NCBI GenBank assembly: GCA_019918135.1
Contig: WBZZ01002673.1
Coordinates: 35,648 to 99,647 of the forward strand
Length of the DNA stretch: 64,000 bases
Source of the DNA: Paulinella micropora
Lineage: Eukaryota; Cercozoa; Imbricatea; Euglyphida; Paulinellidae
Direction: 5' to 3'
Below, in pieces: positions 9,669 to 18,239 of this stretch. Each line of letters begins with the position of its first letter. The first letter of the stretch is position 1. The notes under the pieces were generated by a model. That model was not told the DNA's origin, made no database searches, and saw nothing but the letters and a program-made list of their open reading frames with translations. Position numbers and translations under genes: made by a program.

Positions 9669-9708
9669 GCCGGGCGAGCAGACGAAAGTGATCATAGCAC
9701 GCAAGCTC
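9669..9708. repeat. 40-bp segment present only in unit 1
   Basis: Compared with unit 2 (around 27,938) this copy has 40 additional bases, bordered by CTC on both sides. It accounts for nearly all of the length difference between the two units. The simplest reading is a microhomology deletion in unit 2. Confidence 0.85.
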
Positions 9709-9872
9709 ACTACTATAAGTCCTTCTGCTTTGAAAGCAATGTTAATGAACTTCGCAAATGACTTCAAGTATTAGCTGGAGCTCCAAGTTCAGTTGCTTCA
9801 TTCCACAAACGGTCCATCAAGCGGTGTTGTAGCTGGGCTCGTAACGTTCGCAACCCCTCCATCGTAGCACTT

Positions 9873-9955
9873 ATAACCTCTCCTTCATAGCGCTCGTAAC
9901 CTCTCCTTCATAGCGCTCGTAACCTCTCCTTCATAGCGCTCGTAACCTCTCCTTC
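9873..9955. repeat. 23-bp tandem repeat at the end of Cop-A pol (unit 1)
   Basis: About 3.5 copies of TAACCTCTCCTTCATAGCGCTCG. On the minus strand it covers the last codons of the Cop-A RNase H frame and the untranslated tail. Copied at about 28,103-28,185. Confidence 0.85.
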
Positions 9956-10813
9956 TGAGGTGTTACCCCCCTCCCGATTTGGGGGTTCGCTTGCGACTGC
10001 GCCCTTCTTGGCCCGTACCGGAGGGTAAGGTTCAATCGCCGGTCCATGAGAAGGAATCAAATCGTCGTCATGCTTCAAATAATCATCGAGCTTGACTGTG
10101 AATTGATCCACAAGTGCGCGGTATTGTGGTGTCGGCAGAGGCTTCGTAAACAAATCAGCCAAGTTGTCGCTGGATGGTATGCACCGGACGATCACTCGTT
10201 TTTCACGCACTTGCTTCATGACGTAATAATGCTTGATGGCAAGATGACGGGAACGCGGGCCACCCAGTCCGTTCGTAGACACGATGATTGAGCCGCGATT
10301 ATCCTCATGAATCACCGTCGGCCGCGGGATTGGAACGTTGAGCTCACATAAGAAGCTTAGCACTGCAATAGCCGTCCTCGCGCAGTTAGATAGGGCAATA
10401 ACTTCAGCGTCCATGGTCGATAAAGCCACTGTAGTTTGCCGTCGAGAATTCCGATGAATGGGGCCGGTCAACATATGAATCTCACCATTACACGATCGCC
10501 GCGTGAAGCGGCAGTTGCCAAAATCTGAGTCGGAGTACGAATTAAACTCGAAGCTTCGCGGGTCGATGTTGGCGGGGAAAAACAAACCACGCTCCTCCCG
10601 TAAGTGTCGATAAACACGCCCAACCATAGAGTACGCGACGTCGGGTGCCTGGTGACCGAAGACGCTCAACCTATTAACAGCGAACGCGAGATGGGGCTGA
10701 GACATTGAAGCCGGCCAAATAAGCTCACCAATGAGCTTGAAAAGACTCCATTGACGTAGGGGAGAATCAGCAGCAGCTGGGGCGGGCTCCTGCACGGTCG
10801 CCGGGGTAGGCAC
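9908..10813 (-). CDS. Cop-A RT C-terminus and RNase H (unit 1)
   Basis: A 301-codon frame with the copia-type RNase H layout: SDSDFGNC (first Asp), TVALSTMDAEVIALS (the STxEAE-like box), HEDNRGSI (second catalytic Asp) and RCIPSSDNLADLFTKPLP near the end. The N-terminal part (LIGELIWPASMSQPHLAFAVNRLS) is the thumb/connection region of RT. The RNase H removes the RNA template during cDNA synthesis. The frame is intact, but the RT catalytic region upstream is broken. Unit 2 (28,138-29,043) is the same apart from one or two residues. Confidence 0.85.
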   Translation of the reverse strand: MPTPATVQEPAPAAADSPLRQWSLFKLIGELIWPASMSQPHLAFAVNRLSVFGHQAPDVAYSMVGRVYRHLREERGLFFPANIDPRSFEFNSYSDSDFGNCRFTRRSCNGEIHMLTGPIHRNSRRQTTVALSTMDAEVIALSNCARTAIAVLSFLCELNVPIPRPTVIHEDNRGSIIVSTNGLGGPRSRHLAIKHYYVMKQVREKRVIVRCIPSSDNLADLFTKPLPTPQYRALVDQFTVKLDDYLKHDDDLIPSHGPAIEPYPPVRAKKGAVASEPPNREGGNTSEGEVTSAMKERLRAL

Positions 10814-10869
10814 AGGGTTGGCATTCGCATAACCACGATCGCGCAGTAGTCCACGAATATACGCACGTT

Positions 10870-11469
10870 GGTGAATTAGTAAGCCAGATTCGAATCGTTT
10901 GAACTGAAGTCCGGTGAAACCTTCACCTCCCCCATAGCCTTGCAGCGGAACTTGTGCTCGTCCAACTTGCGTTTGAGATTCTCATACTGCACAGCAAGTT
11001 TGCAAAATCGGTCTTAAGCAATAAGACCCAAGGCAGTGACGTACGACTGTCGATAAACGCAGGTGGGAAGGATTCATCGTTGCCTGAAAGACAGAACACA
11101 CATGGGTCCACAGTAGATCGGGCATAGCCAAGCTTGCGTAGAAATCGAGCCATATGGTCATGCCATCGCCGACCAGCTTGCGGGGACCCATATAACGCCT
11201 TCAGTACACGCCAGATAGCGTACGGGTCGTCTTGTTTTTTGAAGTCGTCTGGCGGGATTGCAACACAACGTCCACCATGTCAGCATGTATGTATGCCTGA
11301 CTGAAGTCGATGACCAGAAAAAGCATACACAGTCCAACCATGATGGCGCAGAGCAGCAGAAGCGTCCGATGATGGGCCACATGCGTTGTCGTTTCGTATG
11401 GACTAAAGTGTTCATACTCATGCATGCGATTGCCAAACAGGACGAGCCTAGATTTGTACGGTGTCTCAC
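10870..11469 (-). pseudogene. Cop-A reverse transcriptase, broken (unit 1)
   Basis: RT pieces occur in several frames: LVIDFSQAYIHADM (palm strand with catalytic Asp) in 11,201-11,425, KALYGSPQAGRRWHDH around 11,160-11,200, and LRKLGYARSTVDPCVF in 10,923-11,153. Where YVDD is expected the bases read as a degraded YVTA-like stretch (near 11,030-11,050). At least two frame changes and a lost catalytic box make this non-functional. Confidence 0.75.
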
Positions 11470-11476
11470 CGGTAGA

Positions 11477-12496
11477 TTAATTCTGTTTTATTGCGTCCAC
11501 AAAGCCAGTGTGGATCGGAGCAATGTTGGCTCGTCGAGCATCCTCTCTCGTCGCCCACTGAACACAGTTAGCCTCGTATAAACCATCAATCTCCTTCTTG
11601 CGTGCCGCCATAACGTTGCTGTCAAGCCTCTTCTGCTTTTCTGGTACCCGAAGCACATGTGTAAACAAACAGAAAGACACGTCGTCGTCTGTGTCGTCAA
11701 CAGATACATTGACCTCATCGCCGTTGTTGTCGTTGTTGCAGACGTTGTCTTCGTACGCCAGCTTCACGGAATGCGATGAGTGATGAGGAGGGCGAGGCTT
11801 GCGAGACCTTTTCCCATCGATAATGTTCTGTCCTCCCACGTTCCCATCGATATCTCTAGGTGCCTTTGGATGAGCAAGGGGAGAGCGATTGAGAGGGTGA
11901 AAGTGTACTGTGTGTACCGTGTCGTGCGTTGCAGATTGTTCTGTTGTCGCGAGGGGAGCAGACGAAACCACCGGCGACGCGTCGAAGTCACTGTTGACCC
12001 CAATCTCGTACACACTTCTGTCGTTATTGTGTTCTTCTTCCGTCTTATTAATAACGAGTACCTCCTCGTCCTCTTGCTCCGTTTTTTGCTGCAAAATGTC
12101 ACGATGTTCCCGTGAAGTTTGGCCAACTTTTTCCAATGACTGGACCGGTTGGAGTCGCGGTGGGTCGTCGAACGACCAAGGTCGCTCGTTTACGCTAGCA
12201 TCTATGCCCCTAGTCGACTCATCAAATTTCACGTTCCGCACCTCGACGATCTTCCTCGTAACAGGCATGAAAATGCGATAGAGGCGTCGAAATATATTGT
12301 ACCCCGTCAGTGTCCCTGGGATAGCAATAAGTCGCCCTTTCTTTGCATCCTCAACTCGCACAAAAGCAAGACAGCCAATAGGGCGTAAGAAATCAAGAGG
12401 AAACGAACGTCGAAGTGTAACCTCACAACATAACCATTCTAGTTGCCCACTCTGCCAGACACATCTCCTCCCAAAAATAGTCAGGCAGTTTCGCAT
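11477..12496 (-). pseudogene. Cop-A integrase C-terminal domain and linker to RT (unit 1)
   Basis: A 339-codon frame. It starts with a decayed integrase tail, then has the copia signature RPIGCLAFVRVEDAKKGRLIAIPGTLTGYNIFRRLYRIF, a hydrophilic Asp/Glu/Asn-rich linker, and the first RT residues (KKEIDGLYEANCVQW). The frame ends at 11,477 with RT continuing in another frame. Related to the piece at 51,009-51,251 of Cop-F. Confidence 0.8.
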
Positions 12497-12566
12497 CTAG
12501 CAGCAAAGCAGTAGCACGACCCCCATTCGTACGCCATTGTCTTTCTGCTTTGGGATTCGCTGTAGG

Positions 12567-13349
12567 TTAGTTACGTGGCGTTGTCTTCGGTATGATGCCT
12601 TTCGTCCCGCAGAACGCCTTGAACAGGTTAGACACGAATTCACCATCAGTACGAATTTGCTTGACCCTTTTGTTTGTCTGAGTTTCGAAGAACGCAACAG
12701 ACATCTCTATTACTGACTGATATCGCACTGACTCTCTTGTAGGCTGATAGACAATGAATCCAAACGATCCCTTCGTTTCACTGATGCCAAGTTGGTAGCG
12801 GTTCCCTTGAAGCGACTTGACGGGCCAAGGTCCCCTAAAGTCAACATGTAATGACTCGCCAAGTTCGAACTCGTTGTCAATCTGTTGGTTCCCTTTGAAG
12901 TATGCATTCCTTGTCGCCTTTGCTTGCAGACACGGGGCACACTGGGTCGGTAGCTTCGTTCGCCAGTTGATTCCGGTAACAGTCCTGTTTGCCTTCTTTG
13001 CCAATAAGTCCATGACTTCGACGTTGCCGTGCGCAGTCATCCTGTGCCAAGTCATAGCAGGCACTGGGGCCTTTGTAGCATTGGGATTTACCGAAAATAT
13101 AACCATCGGTTTGTCTTTGTCGCGCATAGAAGGCTGAAACCCGTTGCAATCCAATGGCACGTCGCCCTCTTCGTCCAATCTGTATAGCTTGTTCGACATC
13201 ATACGAGAGCGACAAAGGACCAAAGCAGGGTCGATGTGTAGAGGAGAGCGTAGCACCACTGCTTGATTGTTTTGAAATACCGTTGCGTAGCCGAAGTCGT
13301 AATCTAACACGCCAGGCGAAATGATATTATATGGTGTCTTAGGAAACAC
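12567..13349 (-). CDS. Cop-A protease end, pre-integrase and integrase core (unit 1)
   Basis: The 260-codon frame begins with the last protease strand (ISPGVLDYDFGYATV), then the linker RMMSNKLYRLD, the pre-integrase H-x-x-C-C domain (TWHRMTAHGNVEVMD ... CAPCLQAKA), and the integrase core with GESLHVDFRGPWP (first Asp) and KQIRTDGEFVSN (second Asp). The frame ends before the catalytic Glu, so it is truncated or frameshifted there. The paralogue in Cop-F (50,134-50,788) has the same order. Confidence 0.85.
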   Translation of the reverse strand: MFPKTPYNIISPGVLDYDFGYATVFQNNQAVVLRSPLHIDPALVLCRSRMMSNKLYRLDEEGDVPLDCNGFQPSMRDKDKPMVIFSVNPNATKAPVPAMTWHRMTAHGNVEVMDLLAKKANRTVTGINWRTKLPTQCAPCLQAKATRNAYFKGNQQIDNEFELGESLHVDFRGPWPVKSLQGNRYQLGISETKGSFGFIVYQPTRESVRYQSVIEMSVAFFETQTNKRVKQIRTDGEFVSNLFKAFCGTKGIIPKTTPRN

Positions 13350-13746
13350 AAGAGCGTCCTTGAAGTCGAAGCCAGTTGCGTCCCCACCACCGTCAAGTAC
13401 AGAGCTTCATGTAGAACTTCATGACTCTTGTTGCGAGCAGCTAAGAGTCTCCCCCTCACTTTGTCAGTGAACACTAATTTTCTTCCCTTGCCCACTTTTA
13501 TGGCTCATGCGTACTTCTGTTCCTCCAGACAAACCGAGTCGCTCTTTACATACTCACCCCCATAGGCCATGATGACAGTCCTAGGGCAGCCGATCCACCG
13601 TCTGCCCATCCGCTTGGAAATCTTGGGGACCGCCACAACGTAAAAACCCCTCCCGTCCTGGATGTCGACCAGGGACAAAAATCCCGCATCGAAACACACA
13701 GCGCAACGCACCATTTTTTCTTCCTGCGCTTCGTGAGCTTTCTCAT
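13304..13746 (-). pseudogene. Cop-A protease and Gag remnant (unit 1)
   Basis: Three short frames. 13,304-13,495 gives KLVFTDKVRGRLLAARNK, the protease segment preceding the ISPGVLDY strand, with a frameshift to the next piece. 13,505-13,746 carries a CAVC motif and may be the end of Gag. No active-site DSG is visible. A C-run at about 13,795-13,808 and a CA-rich stretch mark the edge of the element. Confidence 0.5.
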
Positions 13747-13907
13747 ACTTTATTGAAATTTTGGTGGCTGCAGCTAATAAAGCCTAGGAACAACACCCCC
13801 CCCCCCCCGGGGACACACACACACCAAGTACATCAATCGATAACTATATTAATAAACACACCATACACACACACCATACTCATTCTGGTGACCATGATTG
13901 ATTAGTA

Positions 13908-14633
13908 TTAGTAATATCTATTTACAACGTAAAAAATGTCCCCAGAAGGGGACTCTCGCCAATTGTGTTTGGTGACTGCGCAACTGGACGGGCAGCGCCC
14001 AGACAAATTGAACGCTTGGTTGTGACTGGCATCCTGACCAACTAGGAAGGCCTGGGCAACACGGGGCACCTTGTACATGCATCTATCGCTGAGAACTGCC
14101 CTTGCGGGTCCGCCATACGTTTGATGTGCTCGTTCTATTTTAGCGACCGCCTGTTTCTCCCCTTTCGGAGCCTCTAGGAGGACCGGTTGATTTGCATCAA
14201 TCCAGGTCTGAAACTCCTTGTACTTTCCGTATTCCTGGTCACAAGTAAGGAATTTCACTTTCCTTCCTGTATGCCGTTCAAAGAAGGCAACGGCCTTAAG
14301 GAAGCACGTGAAAAACTCGTTATTGTGCCTCAGGTAATAATCTAACTCAAATCCGGACGCGAGACATTTGACAGTGAACTTATACTTCTTTCCGTACCAC
14401 GATGTGGTGTTCCACCAACCCTGGGTGTCCATTGATATGTGAACCCCAGGGTGGCGTTCTACCACGTGGTGATTGTCTCTGAAATGAGGTATTTTCTTTA
14501 TTTCATTCCTTAGACACCACTCACACCTCATTATGCGTTCCCTCCACTCCTTCCCCACTATCTTTACTCCTATATAGTTAGCCATTCGCTCCATGGCTTT
14601 TACCCTTCTGCGCTTACACATACGATGAAACAC
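13908..14633 (-). CDS. Cop-B pre-integrase and integrase core (unit 1)
   Basis: A 241-codon frame with MFHRMCKRRRVKAMERM...CEWCL (H-x3...C-x2-C zinc region), VHISMDTQGWWN (first Asp), KFLTCDQEYGKYKEFQ (second Asp) and APKGEKQAVAKIERAHQTYG (catalytic Glu). It loses similarity after the core and ends at 13,908. It belongs to the element whose gag lies on the opposite strand at 7.1-8.9 kb. The unit 2 copy carries a Gly-to-stop change and an 8-bp deletion. Confidence 0.85.
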   Translation of the reverse strand: MFHRMCKRRRVKAMERMANYIGVKIVGKEWRERIMRCEWCLRNEIKKIPHFRDNHHVVERHPGVHISMDTQGWWNTTSWYGKKYKFTVKCLASGFELDYYLRHNNEFFTCFLKAVAFFERHTGRKVKFLTCDQEYGKYKEFQTWIDANQPVLLEAPKGEKQAVAKIERAHQTYGGPARAVLSDRCMYKVPRVAQAFLVGQDASHNQAFNLSGRCPSSCAVTKHNWRESPSGDIFYVVNRYY

Positions 14634-14842
14634 AATCGCATGTATGTTTTCGTGATAGTGAGGACGAACGACAGGACATAAAACCTTACTGTCCGATGCT
14701 TTATCCTCTTTTCCCTCAGCTCTCTCACCTCTCTCAGAATCTATCTCAGTAGAGTAAGGTATGTATTACTAGGTACATCACCGCCAACCACAGATGCATG
14801 GAGACAACAAACAGTATATGTTATGATAAGTAGGTAGGTTGG

Positions 14843-15223
14843 TCATATGACAGAGATAAGAGAATTGGCGTCAAGCTTGTCCCCCGAATCCGACGTGTCA
14901 TCATCGTCGGGCCCGGGAGTCTCGCTCGTTTGAAACATAGTGGTAGGGCAGTCTGTGGGCTCGTACCATTCATTGGGATTGAGTGGTGGAGTGCCTGGGG
15001 AATCGAACACCGTTAAGAGGTTCGGGAGTGCTCTCCCTCTAGCCACAATCTGATCTTCCCTGTGAGAATGGGCTTTTTGAGCTCTATAACTTGATTGTTC
15101 TGATGTACGACGGCAAAACCCTTACGTACCCATGCCGAGGTGGCAACTAACCCGTACTTTGGGTGTGGATTGTAAGTGGTGTGTGCATCGAGGACACTTA
15201 CTTCCTCCCCATGAGCCCCTGAC
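14843..15223 (-). pseudogene. Cop-B C-terminal half of protease (unit 1)
   Basis: Begins immediately after GTCAG at 15,219-15,223 with GAHGEEVSVLDAHTTYNP, followed by YGLVATSAW and FAVVHQNNQVIEL, then an Asp/Pro-rich linker (14,843-15,046). The paralogue at 56.9-57.2 kb has KVQMHLS directly followed by GTYGEEVCVYDSHTTYNP, which shows that this half and the plus-strand half ending KVLMNLS at 8,904 were once contiguous. Confidence 0.8.
15219..15223 (-). repeat. Target-site duplication GTCAG of Cop-C
   Basis: Reads GTCAG on the minus strand directly after the 3' LTR. The partner is 8,900-8,904 (plus) before the 5' LTR fragment. Joining the flanks through one GTCAG restores an uninterrupted Leu-Ser-Gly protease reading frame. 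Unit 2 partners are 33,441-33,445 and 27,169-27,173. Confidence 0.85.
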
Positions 15224-15509
15224 CTTTATATTAATACTTTACTGGAACGGTATTGAAGACCGGAGCACTTTGTGACTTGCTTGGTTTGGCAAATCTGAAA
15301 TACTTTACTAAACACAGATTGAGGTACAAAACAGGCGCGAACTAAGAGCGCGTGTCTTGACCTGATTGCTACAATTGACCTAATCAGTCTAATCATAATA
15401 ACTCAAGTCCATTGACCAAATAATTAAATTCTAGGTCCTCAATTGTGAAAAATAGAGGGCTATTGAATTACATTACCAATTCTAATCTAACAAAGAAGTT
15501 GGTATAAAG
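15224..15509 (-). repeat. Cop-C 3' LTR, 286 bp (unit 1)
   Basis: On the minus strand it begins CTTTATA right after the PPT (AGGGGGAG, 15,510-15,517) and ends TATAAAG, a 7-bp terminal inverted repeat. These ends are not the usual TG...CA. Both boundaries are fixed: one by the PPT, the other by the target repeat and the resumption of protease coding. LTRs of Cop-E (43,224-43,518) and Cop-G (58,790-59,074) have similar length. Confidence 0.85.
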
Positions 15510-15592
15510 CTCCCCCTAATTCATTAGGACGTCACAATACAATCTAATTGCAATACTACTGTCTTCTCTGTCTCATACTCATGTAGCAAGAG

Positions 15593-16018
15593 TCAAACAG
15601 AGTGTCCTGTTAACCGATCAGCTCCACGCTTGAATACTGAAGGGCTGGTGATCTTCTTTGACAGTATGTCAGCCCTGTTCTCCTCGGATGGCACCCACTT
15701 GACCATCACCTCCCCCTTCCGTATCGCCTCAATGAGATGATAATGCCTGAGCGCAATGTGCCTGAGCCGCTTTGCAAACACCGAGTTGGGCGCCGTGCTG
15801 ACTGTCGCTTGGTTGTCCACCCTGAGTATCGGCACCTCATCGAGCTCCTTCTTGAGTGGGTTACCTTCCGACCATGGCAAAGACCGCAACACATTTCTCA
15901 TTGCTTCCAAGTCATGCAAGACTTCAGACGCCGCATATGTTTCGCTCTCTTGCGTTCCCGTTGCTAAATGCTTCTGGGTTGTCGACCTAACCGACACCGG
16001 GCCTCCAGCCAAAAACAC
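15593..16018 (-). CDS. Cop-C RNase H (unit 1)
   Basis: Frame with SVRSTTQKHLATGTQESETYAASE, ILRVDNQATV (catalytic Asp) and KWVPSEENRADILSKK, the standard end of copia RNase H. It lies 75 bases upstream of the PPT. Its connection to RT needs a frameshift near 16,020 that is shared by both units. Confidence 0.85.
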   Translation of the reverse strand: MFLAGGPVSVRSTTQKHLATGTQESETYAASEVLHDLEAMRNVLRSLPWSEGNPLKKELDEVPILRVDNQATVSTAPNSVFAKRLRHIALRHYHLIEAIRKGEVMVKWVPSEENRADILSKKITSPSVFKRGADRLTGHSV

Positions 16019-17163
16019 CGTAGGCTACCCCACCCGTCTTCGAGTACGTCTTTTCACCATTCCCGAGCGACGAGTCAGATTCCGCCTCCAACCTTCTATT
16101 ACCATTCGATGCAAACCTGACGCCCCTGTTCCTCACGTACACAAAGTAACGCAACAGCTGCTCCGCTCCGCAGTAGTCGAACTTTTCTCTGCTAGCCTGA
16201 TGCTCAGCAATCGACGCAATCGCCGCCACCGCTTCTGGTACGCTTGCCTTTAGATAAATAAAGCTCCCCACAATCTCTTGCGGGTCATACTCAACCAAAG
16301 CCGGCACCATCTTCGACCCTTCCGGCAGCCAAGGCGTCTTAGCTGGCATCCACTGGCGTCCATCGTTCCTCTTGAATCGCTGCAGCAGCGTGTCGATATA
16401 CTGCCTCTGAAATAGAGTGATTGAGTACACTCCATTGACCCTCTTACACTCGAACTCAATTGAAAGAAACTCTTTCACCAGCCCAAGGTCTTTGACATTC
16501 CCCCACTCACTGTTAAGCTCTTTTACATAATTTTCCCTGCTGCCCTTTGAAGCCGCAGCGTGAATGCTGTCATCCACGTGATACGTGAGCACCTCTGTCT
16601 TGTCAGTCTCCTCATCGACCCTCGCAAACACCACCGGCTCCACTATGCTCTGCTGGAAGCCCAGCTTCTTCTGCGTCGGGACCACCCTGTCGTTCCAATA
16701 AACATGACCAGATGGCTTAAGACCGTTTACGCCCCCTACTGCCTCCCACACCGTATTAGGAGGCGCGAGGACGCAACCATACCGGGATACGGAGCTTGAC
16801 GTTCGGAAAAGCACTCTCCTCATCGATACTGAAAATGTCCATGTCCTGCAAGACTGCCAGAGCACACGTCAGTCAGACCATTTCTACTCTGCATGTTGGC
16901 AGATCAACCTTGTCATACTGCCATGACGGTTGCAAGAACCCTATGCCAGCTATTCTTGACTTTCTTTCCACCATTGGACCATCAGCTGTCTCTCTTTTCT
17001 CAAAGTCAAAAAATCTCGTCGGCACAAGAGGCTCCCCCGGAGGCTTTTCAGAGATGTGTCTCTCCACTATTGCACCAAGCTTCAGGTGTTTGTCTATGTC
17101 CGCAAACCTAGATTCATTGAACCTGCCAGACGCAGTATGGTCACCAGAAATGCCCCTGATCTG
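15987..17163 (-). pseudogene. Cop-C reverse transcriptase (unit 1)
   Basis: RT begins in 16,873-17,067 (LVPTRFFDFEKRETADGP; SRIAGIGFLQPSWQYDKVDL) and continues in 15,987-16,865 (DIFSIDEESAFPNVKL palm strand in a neighbouring frame, QSIVEPVVFARVDEETDK, catalytic box LTYHVDDSIHAAA at about 16,566-16,583, and thumb/connection motifs to SDSSLGNGEKTY). An in-frame TGA at 16,873-16,875 separates the parts. The catalytic box has His where copia RTs usually have Tyr or Phe. Cop-E shows both peculiarities. Confidence 0.85.
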
Positions 17164-17771
17164 AAGTTACCCGGCTTCGTTCTCTCTCTGTTGCGAGGCT
17201 GAGAGACTATGCTGGTGGCGGTTATAGCTGCCCCATCCCATGAAACCGGCACACCATTCTTATTTCTCTTGTTTTCCACTCTGGGGGCAACAGGGTTAGC
17301 AGAGCTCCTCTTGTTTTCAGCTCTGCCTGCACCCCCCTGAGCAACAGACACATGACACTCGTTGGGCAGCTCATCCTCCCCCTTAACCAACCTGACAAGT
17401 CCAGCAACTCCACCATCGACACCCTGGTCCGTCGCTTCTGTCGGCAACGCACTGGTTTCCGTATCTTTCACTTCCCGCTCCGGCTCGCCGACTTCGTCTG
17501 CCAGACGTTGGATCACAAGCCACTCGTCGTCGGTAAAAAATTTTCCTGGATTTTTTTCCACTTTTTTCCCGTGCTATGTTGGTGCTGTGAAACAGATGTT
17601 GAGATGACGCTGCCATTCTGCTTCCTGGGTACAGTGTTGGCCACCCGTGCGTTATGTAGTCCCTCACCATAATGTCTGCCGTAACTTTGATCTTCCTGTC
17701 GTAAAAACTCCAGACCACATACGCAGACTGCTCCACGTTGACGCCCATAAACACTCCTGGCTCCCCCCTCT
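17094..17771 (-). pseudogene. Cop-C integrase C-terminus and linker to RT (unit 1)
   Basis: 17,383-17,771 encodes the integrase tail GEPGVFMGVNVEQSAYVVWSF and KIKVTADIMVRDYITHGW. A shift then leads to 17,094-17,561, a hydrophilic linker with VPVSWDGAAITATSIV and KPGNFRSGAF just before RT. Similar blocks occur in Cop-E at 44,848-45,800. Confidence 0.75.
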
Positions 17772-18111
17772 TCTTCTTCGTTTTTATTGAGAGAACAATT
17801 TTTACAATCGGACTCAAGGATCGTTCACGTGAAAAGTATAGCTATTAAGTCATATCTTTATCTAAGGTGGAAACCTAGTTATTAAATCGAGCGTATTAAT
17901 TGAAAGTATTAATATTAGGTCGCTTGGTATTAATCTTATTAATATTAATGTTTATGTTTAGATATGTTGCGTAATATGTAGCTTAAGTATTCATGTTATT
18001 AATATTAATGTTTATGTTTGCATCAGTAGTAATATACTAGAATGATCGGAGTGAGTGAAAATTAGTAGTTCAGTGAATATGTCTGGACAGTAGTATGAGA
18101 AGGGAGAGGGG

Positions 18112-18142
<31 letters not shown>

Positions 18143-18234
18143 AGAGAGAGAGAGAGAGAGAGAGAGAAAAGAGAGGGGCAAGTGAAGGAGTGGTTTGTTG
18201 GTGTGGTTGGGAGACCATATTCGTTGGACGGAGT
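17772..18234. mobile_element. 463-bp insertion in Cop-C integrase, TSD CCTCT (unit 1)
   Basis: The insert is flanked by CCTCT at 17,767-17,771 and 18,235-18,239. Removing insert plus one repeat restores the integrase frame KKGHERGEPGVFMG, matching KKGQEKGAPGVFMG of Cop-E. Inside are a poly-A run (~18,114-18,140), a GA run, and an exact 24-bp direct repeat starting TTATTAATATTAATG (near 17,937 and 17,997). No coding capacity or terminal inverted repeat is evident. A solo LTR or short retroposon is possible; the class is unknown. Confidence 0.75.
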
Positions 18235-18239
18235 CCTCT

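Noticed and set aside
11258..13137. Plus-strand frames opposite Cop-A pol
   Set aside because: No domain is recognisable; integrase, RT and RNase H motifs are all on the minus strand.
18100..18170. Poly-A run as the tail of a processed pseudogene
   Set aside because: No coding body precedes it, and the flanking target repeat encloses a larger 463-bp unit with the A-run inside, not at the edge.
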